Source: Valencia hispanica
Lineage: Eukaryota; Chordata; Actinopteri; Cyprinodontiformes; Valenciidae
Direction: 5' to 3'
Length of the DNA stretch: 64,000 bases
Assembly (NCBI GenBank): GCA_963556495.2
Contig: OY747716.1
Location: 36,418,318 to 36,482,317 of the forward strand
The notes under the pieces are model-generated. The model had not been told where the DNA came from, did not search any database, and saw only the letters and a program-made list of their open reading frames with translations. Position numbers and translations under genes: made by a program. Every line of letters starts with the position of its first letter. Within the stretch, counting starts at the first letter, position 1. Below are positions 47,401 to 56,400 of the stretch, piece by piece.

Positions 47401-50400
47401 GATGTGGATAACTGGTGTTGTCCGGCAATGTTAAAGATGAACTAGTTTGACCTTTTTTGGTTGAGGGAAGTATCAAAATAAACTCTCAAACCTGCGGGCA
47501 GTCTCTAGAAGGCACTTTCTTCAAGTAATTTTTCAGGAATAATCTCCATGAAACATATCAAAATTCTCCACTGCATGGCTAGCAACTAAAAGCCTTCTAG
47601 TTCTGCACTCACATTGATCGATGTAAAAATCATACCACACAGTGTCTGTGTTTATGGTTCTAAAATGTCAATGGATGAAGAAACACTGTCAAGCCACAGT
47701 GTTTAAAATTCAACATTTCTGCTATTTTTTTTGTATATCTTTATATCTACAGGGCACTTCTGGTTACCATATTAGAAAATCTATTAGAATATCTATTCAG
47801 GTACGTCGCCGTGGTTCGGGCTACGGGGGCCTCCAGTGTGCGGGTGGCGCTGGGGGCCTCCTTTGCTGGTGGGGAGGCTGCTGCTGTGTAGCGACAGGCG
47901 AACTCAACCTGGGTGTCTAGTGTCTTTTGTGTTTTGAGAGTAGAGCGAATGTCAGGGTGGGTTTAGTTCCCCTTCTGGGATGGGGCTGGGGGGACTGCCT
48001 TGGGGTCCGTGGGGCTTTGTGGTGCTGTGGCCGTGGGCCCCGGGTCGAACGTGCCATGACCTCCCTCCCCTGGTGGATCCCGGTGAACAGCGGTGCCTAT
48101 TGGGGTCAGTGGGGGAGCTGGCTCCCTGGGAAGACATTTTGTCTCCCAGTCCTTCCCTCCCCATCCCTGGACACCTCTGTCCACCCGCTCCATCACTTTA
48201 CCACTCATATAGGGTCTTGGGGCATGGGCACATCACTGGGGTGCGAGGAGGGGCTTCCCTCCTCGCTATCCCGTGGTGTCCTGGGTCCCAATTTTAATAT
48301 ACAACTTAGACACTCCCACTTATAACATTCTCACGTGACACATATGTAGGGACTTTGGGGTGGGCACAGTTTTCGGCATCCAGAGGGAAGCGGTTCAATC
48401 AGCTTCACCTCTGGTGCCGGTGCCCACTGTTAAACCACATATAGACACTGAGGGCTCGGGGTGGGGGTTGGGGGATGTGTGGCTGCCTCACCCCCCCCCC
48501 CTCTGTTTTAAATGCACATTATAACAACACGCATCAACACCATACTCGAGCGGGAGGACAGAGGCTAGGGGTCTTTTCACACCCCTGTTCGCTACGGGCC
48601 ATCAGGGGTTGGGGTCCGGAGGAGGAACAGGCGGTCTGGTCGGGGTCCTGGGCTGTCGGGCTGCTTTGCCACTGTGGGGCCCTTGGCGGTCTGCTTGTCT
48701 CCGTCCTAGAAGGTAGGGGGTCCATCTCCCGGGTCCGGGGGCTAGTGGCTCTACTGGGGCATCTGGACCTGGACCTGGGAGCATAAAGTGTGTATGGGGT
48801 GTGTGAGTGAGGGTACAGCATCATTTTTTTGGGTGTCTTGGTGAGTCAGTGAGAATGTATGTGTTTAAGAGGGAGGGAATGTATGACTGTGTCTGTATGT
48901 CTTTGTCTACCTGTCAGGTTGGATCTTGGTCTGCCCCCTCGCCTGGCGCACCTCGGGCCTTACACTTAATGGGGGGCCTATTTCCCCTCCGTCACTCCCC
49001 GCTGGTGACGGGGGCCCCTGCCTGCCGGTGCATCGGTGGTCAATCCGGTTCGGACCTGGTGCGTGCCTGGCCGGGCCTGGGGGGGCCGGTGTGTCGGCCG
49101 CCGATGCGCTGGGCCGATATCTTCCTTTGGTTGGTTGGGGCACCTCTTTTAGAGGTGCCAGGTTTGGGATTGTTGGGTGGTGCCTGCTTGGTGGCTCGGC
49201 GGGATGCGGATCCGGCGTCTCTGCTCGTTTGATCACCTGTTCTGTGCGCACCGTGCGTGGCCGGTTCATTGGCGGGTTGGACCGGCCCCGGCCCTGGCCC
49301 TCGTTGGATGCCTGGTCTCGGCGCCCTGCGTTGCGCGGGATCAGGACCCGGGAGCTGGTACAACTTGGTGTCCAGATACTGGCTGAGCCCGGCCTGGGGA
49401 TGCTGTCCGTCCCCTGCGGCTATCGGTGGGGCGCTGGGATGTTGGCGGTGGGGATTGGCCTAGGGCGGAGGCGGCGCGTGGCGGCCGGTGGCCAGCCGCG
49501 GCCCCTGCAGTGCCGGGGGTCCCTCGTTGGCCGGTCCCTTGTCGGGTCCCTGCTGGGGGGTGGAGTGCCCCTGGGCCCTGGCTCTGCCGGTCCATTGACC
49601 GGCCCGGCCTGGCGCGGCCAGTTGCTGGCGGGGCTCGTGGGCTCGTCACTGCTGCCCCCCGGGCCCCTGCATAGTGGCCGCTGGATGTTCCCCTGGGGTT
49701 CTCCTTTGCTCCACTCTTGGGGGATGCGGTCGGCCCCGCCCGGGTCCGCCTGGGGCTCTGGGGGTCCTTTGGACGTCTTTGCTCCGATCTCCTTCATGTC
49801 TGCATCGATTCCTGGGAGACGGATTGATGACTGCTCACACCAGCTATCGAACACTCTTATGGAGAAACCTTATATGCACCAGCATGCTCACACACACACA
49901 TAGATGTGGGGTCTCTGGTGTTTAAGGATATATTCTTGGGCTGAGGTTATCATTACTTGAGCTTGATTAATCTGTACCATGAGTTTTTCTGTGACATTGT
50001 TGTATTTTTATATCTATTTTTGTGTGATCTGGTGGTGTAATTCTTAGTTCACAATGTTTGGTTTGTTTTGTCGATGTTTCTTTTTCGTGTTTTGTTTTGT
50101 TTTTCCCCCTCTCTCTGCCGTCCTGTGGGTATGGAGGCAGACTTCAATGTCTTCCTGTGTTTTCTTTGTTCCCCTTCCTCTCTTGTATTTTCAACTCACC
50201 CTCTCTCTTGACTTTTTGTTTGCTACCTCTCTTCTTCGTCTTCCTTCTTTCTTCTTAATTTTCCGTCTCCGTGTCCATAACATCAGGAAGTAAAAACCCC
50301 AACAATTCATAATAAAGATTTTTCACACATATATCAAGTGGAGGACTATAGCAAAAGCTGTACTGTCACAAAAGTGACTGCTCCATGAAATAAATAGATT

Positions 50401-53400
50401 ACTTGGGTTTACACTAGAAGGGGTTTTACCAGCAGAGGACCATGACTTTGGTGAAGATTAAGGTCAACACCTACAAAAAAAACTATAAAAGTGTCACGTT
50501 TGGTGTTTTTATTGGACCCAAAGGCAGGGAGACCAGTGGAGAGAGAGAAAGAGACAGAGAGATGAAGTGAAAAATGTTATGTTGAAAAATAAAGACTTGT
50601 AATCTTTTATGAAGAGATCAGGATATGGAACCGCCAGGAGTGTAACGGAGAATCAAGCAATGAACAATGGAAACCTGGAACTTAAATGCTGAGACAGGGG
50701 TGGGAACTGGCAAATGAATCTAAGGTACTAATCTGAGGAGATGTGGAACAGCTGTGACAGAGGGAGAAAGCAGGAAAACCAAGGGAGGGATGGTAATTAA
50801 CACAAGGGGAGCTGAACTAAGACTCAAACTAAAAAACCAAGGACAAAACTCAGATCTAAGAGGAATAAATCCAAGATAAACACAAAGTAATGAACTAATG
50901 TGGCAAGAACTTACTAAATATAATGAACACAGAAAAATGAACTCTATATGGCAAGAGCTATATAAAATAAATGTACAACATAGAAATGATCAAAACACAA
51001 AAACCCAAGGATCATTAAAAAATATTTAGTGTTGTTAATTTTATTTTTTGGCTAAATTAGGCACTAAAAGTCTCACTGTTGTGTTGTTTTAAAAACAAAA
51101 TTGGTTGTTTTTAGCTCATTAGAGGTCAGGATTTTAGAGGAATAAATAAATAATTAAAACATACCAAGTCGATCTGCAAGCATTTTTCATTATTTAATAT
51201 CATTTTATGAAAATGAGGAGCATTTAATTGAAAAGATTGAACAAATTAATGGTTAAACATCACTCATCTTTAGATGGATGTGGTTGTCAAAGAATTAAAT
51301 AGAAAAAAATTACCGCTAATTGTTTATTGTTGTTAGGTACAATTGTCTCTGGATATTGGAAGCAAAGAGATATGAAATTAATTAATTCATTTTGCATTTT
51401 TTTTTGGCCTCAACCTAAATAAACATGCAGTTATTTTTTTGAAATGCGATTGCACAAATGTGTTTTATTTAAACACCCAAAACATTAAACATGGTTATAT
51501 CAAATCATCAGAGAAGAAAATGGTTTAAAAAGGCAAAATTAAAAGCGAGCAAGATTTATTTCATTTTATTTTTTGCAGTGAATTTCTGTAGCTATCTGAG
51601 AGAAGCTTTTGTTGTTGCCATAGTAGGACCACGTACCGACACAGCGACTCATTGGGCTGCGCTTCCATTCTGAGTGGGTTAAGTTTGGCCTCTCTAAATC
51701 CCTCCAGCTTTACTGAGATGCCAGCACACTTCTCAGATAGCCATCCACATGGCAGATTCGATCGCTGGACGGCTGGCGGAGCTCCGGGCAGAGTGCTGGA
51801 GTCAGTTCAGCAGGTCAGATTAAAGAGCGGGGCTTCATTGTGTGTTTATGTGGATCTACATCATCCTGCTATGGATCTCTGTATCTGGTATCAGCCAGAC
51901 TCGGTTTCTCCCTACGGCCGGTTGTCTGCTGGAAGTCCAGCCTGATCCCCGTTTCATTGTCTAATCCATGGAAGTATACTCTAAAGACTCAGAAAGGTGA
52001 CAACACCGGGGCTGGAGGAGGTCTGGCCATATGTTGTTTTATCCCCTCCTGTTTGGAGACCCCTCTCAGTTGCTTACAATCCCTCCCCCCTCAGAGACTG
52101 AACTCTCAGCTAGAGTGACAGCAGCGCCTGTTTGGGCTTCTTATCGCATGTTATCTCTGCCTGGTCTGTTTCAACCTCCGTACATTATGTCAGCCTTCAT
52201 TTTGCTGTCAGAATCTGCTTTTAAAGGTTATTATTCTCTGAATAAACATGTTTGTTTGTTTTCACTGTTTGTGGAAAGTCTAAAGATCAGTTTTGAAGCG
52301 TGTATGTGTGTGCAGAGATCCGTTTTAGGCGTAAAAAAAAAGCCCAACAAAAGTATACCACACATCTTATGAACTTAGAGTAACGTTAGTGTGTTTTATT
52401 GGGATTTAATGTGATAGAGCAACACAAAGTAGAGTGTATTTATGAAGCGGAAGAAAAAAAACACGGTTTTTAATTTGTGTTTACAAAACGGAGAATTGTG
52501 GTTTGTATTTGCATTGGTAGTGGGCAATATAAAAGGTATAAGGTAGAAATTATATAAATTTAGCCAAAGATAGAGATTTTGACCATACCGGCCTACCGCG
52601 ATTTCGCATTTTGATGATGTCATCAAGCTGTCATCAAGGAGGATACATACTGATGTTCAGTGTTCGTCTTTACACTATATATTGCAAGTTTAAAGTTTGT
52701 TTTCCATTTAAAGGAAGAGAAACCTGGAAAACTTTAAGGATTTTTAATTCAAATTCAAAACTGTTTTCATAACATTTAGCTTTTAATTTATTTGAAATAT
52801 CATTATCATGTTTTGATAATTTTTGTGTAGTATTTTTTGGAAAAAGATTCGAATGAAAAAAAGAAATAATTTTGCACAATAAATGTTCTTTTAAATGGCA
52901 TTCTAAACTTTTTTTGAAGTTGTTAAGCTGCAATGTACCTGGAATGTGTGACTGTTCATAACAGTCAATTTGACATATATAAAGAAAAGAATATATCGCA
53001 ATAGATATCGTTGCCACACATGCTTTAATTATATCACAATGTAGATTTGAGGCCATATTGCCCAGCCCTAGCATACAGCTAGTATGTAAAGCAACCTTTC
53101 GCCGCAAATACAGCTGCAAGTCTTTTGGTGTATGTCCTCTTCGCAAAAAAAGCTCTAGCTCATTCAAATCGGATGGAGATCATCTGTGAGCTTCAATTTA
53201 CAAGTCTTTGCACAGATTCTCAATTGGGTCTGGGTCCGGACTTTAACTAGCCCTTTGTAACACCCATGGCTCGTTTTAACTGAGCGGTTTAACAACACTG
53301 GTCGGTGCGGTTTGTTACGCTATTTTATGGTCCGGCCGTCATTCAGGAGAGCGTTTACATACAGTATGATTACTTTTAAGATGACTTGAAACTATTTGGG

Positions 53401-56400
53401 CCTAAATGATGATGTCATGCCTTTGTAAGCTTCTGATAGAATAGTTGTGTGAAACTGAGGCACACCCGTGGATGTATTTTAAGACAAAACGTTACGCACA
53501 CTGCTTCCTTGTGTGACATCATGGAAATCAGCCAAGATATCTGAAAGAAATGTATGGATCTCCACAAGTTTTGTTCACCCTTGGTTACAGTTTCCAGATG
53601 CATGGTGAAACAATTGCATGCACACCATGGGTTTTATGTCTCAGAGATCAACGACGTTTGGTACGAAATGTGCGTATCCATACTCAGAAAAGAGCCCTGT
53701 GAAGATACTGGTAGAAACTGGTAAGAGAGTGTTATTATCAGTGAAAGTATGAAATGAGAGGCCACTTGGAAAAAAAGATGCCAGAACAACATTAAAAGCT
53801 AGATTTCAGTTTGTAAATAAACGGAGGGACAGAGACGTAAGTTTTTTTAAAAACATGTTCTGTATTCTGACAAAAGTAAAATTGAAGTTTTGTTACATTT
53901 ACAGGAAAATGGGGGAAGCCTGCAAGTCTAAAAGCACCACCCCAACTGTGAAGTACGGGGTTGGAAGCATCATGATGTGGGTGCGTTTTGCTACAGGAGG
54001 GACTGGTGCGCTTCACAAAAGTCGATGGCATCATGTGGGAATAACTTAGAAATATTGATACATACAATATACATCAACTAGGAAGGTTAGGCTTAGACAC
54101 AAATGGGTCTTCCAAGTTATCTCAGACTCCAAGTTGGTCCGAAAAACAACTTAATTGAAGAGGATTGGACTTGGCCGATGCAACAATAGTTGAACAGAAA
54201 CAGTTGGAGGTCTGTGCTCTGGGTAGACGTTTGCTTTATTTTGTGCAAACAGTGCTTTGGTTTCAGACAATAAACCCAGGCGGGGGGCAGCTGTTGCCAT
54301 GAGAATGACAGAAACAGGTGAGATACCCAGCTGTTTCCCGCCGTCAGGAAGTCAACGTGGGAGACTGTGTTACTGTTTGCATTATTATGGAGATGTTTGG
54401 ATGGTTGAAAGCGATTTTAACTTACAGTTTCAGTTCCAGATAATTTTTTTGTTATGAGAAATCAAAAGATTGAGAAGAAAACGAAGCCCTTGCAATTGTT
54501 CACAGTGTGTTTTCTGCCATTGTTTCTTCTTCTCAAAAGAGAGAAGTAAGACAAATCACTGATGTTTTTTTTGGGGGGGGTTGCCTTTTGTTGAACTGAA
54601 TTAACTGCATGTGACACCTCCGACGATATATGATTTAAAAGTTGCCCAAATGATTGACATAGAGCATACAGCACCTTGGAAAAGTAACACTATCCCATTA
54701 ACTGCTCACATTTTGCCACAATGCAACCGCAAAAGTCAGTGTATTTTACTAAGATTCTGATGGGTTGAGTTGTAAAGCATCATTGGAAAAAAAAAAAGTT
54801 TTTTTATTTAAATCCAAAATAATATATTTACAAAATAATGCAGAGTTCAGTTAATTTTGTTGATAAACTAAGCTCCAAGGAAACAAATAAAAATATAGCT
54901 CATGCATCCATCTTTCTGTTGTCTTCCACCCAGCCGAGATTGGGTTGCAGGAAATACAGATCCAGGAGGGATATCCCTTTCCCCACCGACATCTTCCAGC
55001 TTATTCTGGGGGATCCCAAGGCGTTCCAAGGTCAGCTGGGATACATAGTCCCTCCATTGAGTTCTGGGTTTCTTCCCAGTGGGATGTGCCCAAAAGACCT
55101 CCAAAGGGGAGTCACCCCACCCCACAATCAGATGCCTGAACCACCTCAACTAACTCCTTTCGATGCGGAGAAGCAGTGGCTCTACATTGAGCTCCCCTCG
55201 GTTGATGGAGCTCCTCTCCAGAGGAAGCTCGTTCCGGCCGCTTATATCCGGTATCTCATTCTCTCTGTCATGACCACAGCTGAGGGTCGGAACGTAGACG
55301 AACCGGTAAATCGAAAGCTTCGCCTTTTTCCTTAGCTCTTTCTTCACCGCAACACCCTGGAGCGGCATTACTGCAGAGGAAGCCCCAATCTGTCTGTACA
55401 TCTTCCGCTCCATCCAACCTTCAACCGTAAACAAGAGACTAAGATGCTTAAATTCCTTCGCTTGAGGGAGAGACTGACACCCAACCCGTAGAGGCCAGTA
55501 CACCTGAAATCTTTAGCTAAATATAAGCAAGATCTGGTGGTGCAGTCCTGTTCTCCCCTTATGTAATTAGGTGCTCTGATCCCACCATCTTTAGCAAACT
55601 TCCAGATATTACTAAAGGCAAGAAATCTGTAAAAGAAACAACCATTAGTCATAATCACAAAACCAAAGTGTGGGAAATGAGTTGATTAAAAACACATAAG
55701 TGAAATAAATTTTCACCGTTATTCTAAATCTTTATTGCAAACTAAGGCGTGTCTTTGTGTTTAGATGAATGAAACCATAAATGGACAAAACAGGAACGTT
55801 ATTTAGACGGACACAAAGTAGTCCATAAGTGTAAAGGAGAAATATAATCAATTATTTTGAAACATGTTTGCAGCTAAAAATCTGAAAATATAGATAAACA
55901 CGTTGTAGTTCTGGCTGCATGTTTGTGGTCTTTGTCCTGCTTGAATGGGGAACCTCTGCCAAGTTCTCCTACAGTTTTGCCCTCGTTTTAGCTCAATTCG
56001 TCTTCCCATCATCTCCACAGCATGATGCTGCCACAACCATGTTGGTGGCACGTATGCCAGAAAGTTCAGGTTCGTTTTTTTTCTGACCTTTTTTGCTGTG
56101 GTGCCTTCTAGGCTTGTTGCAAAAGGGACTTGAAATGGCTCGTCAATAACTTTAGAAGCTTAGAGAATAAAAAATATGGGAGGACTGCTGAAGGCTTTTG
56201 TTCATTGACGTGTATTTCATGTGACTCGGATAAAAACTAATCATCATATCTGATGGTGCTGCCTGTAAACCTTCACAGGACAGTTTTAGTAGTTTTTTCT
56301 TTTTTCTTTTTTCGGGAAATTAATATTTAAAAAGTAAAATCGTGTTCGTTGACATCACAAAAAACTGCTTCAAGCTGCCTTTGTTTGATTGATAAAAAGT

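Noticed and set aside
47927..49854. Many long frames on both strands of the GC-rich island
   Set aside because: Stop codons are rare in GC-rich DNA, and the frames overlap on both strands without domains. Only the longest is listed, at low confidence.
51749..51813. A third first exon of smarcd3 ([20 protein letters not shown]...)
   Set aside because: It reaches a GT at 51814 in phase 2, which does not fit the phase 0 acceptor at 56750, and it has no similarity to known SMARCD3 N-termini.
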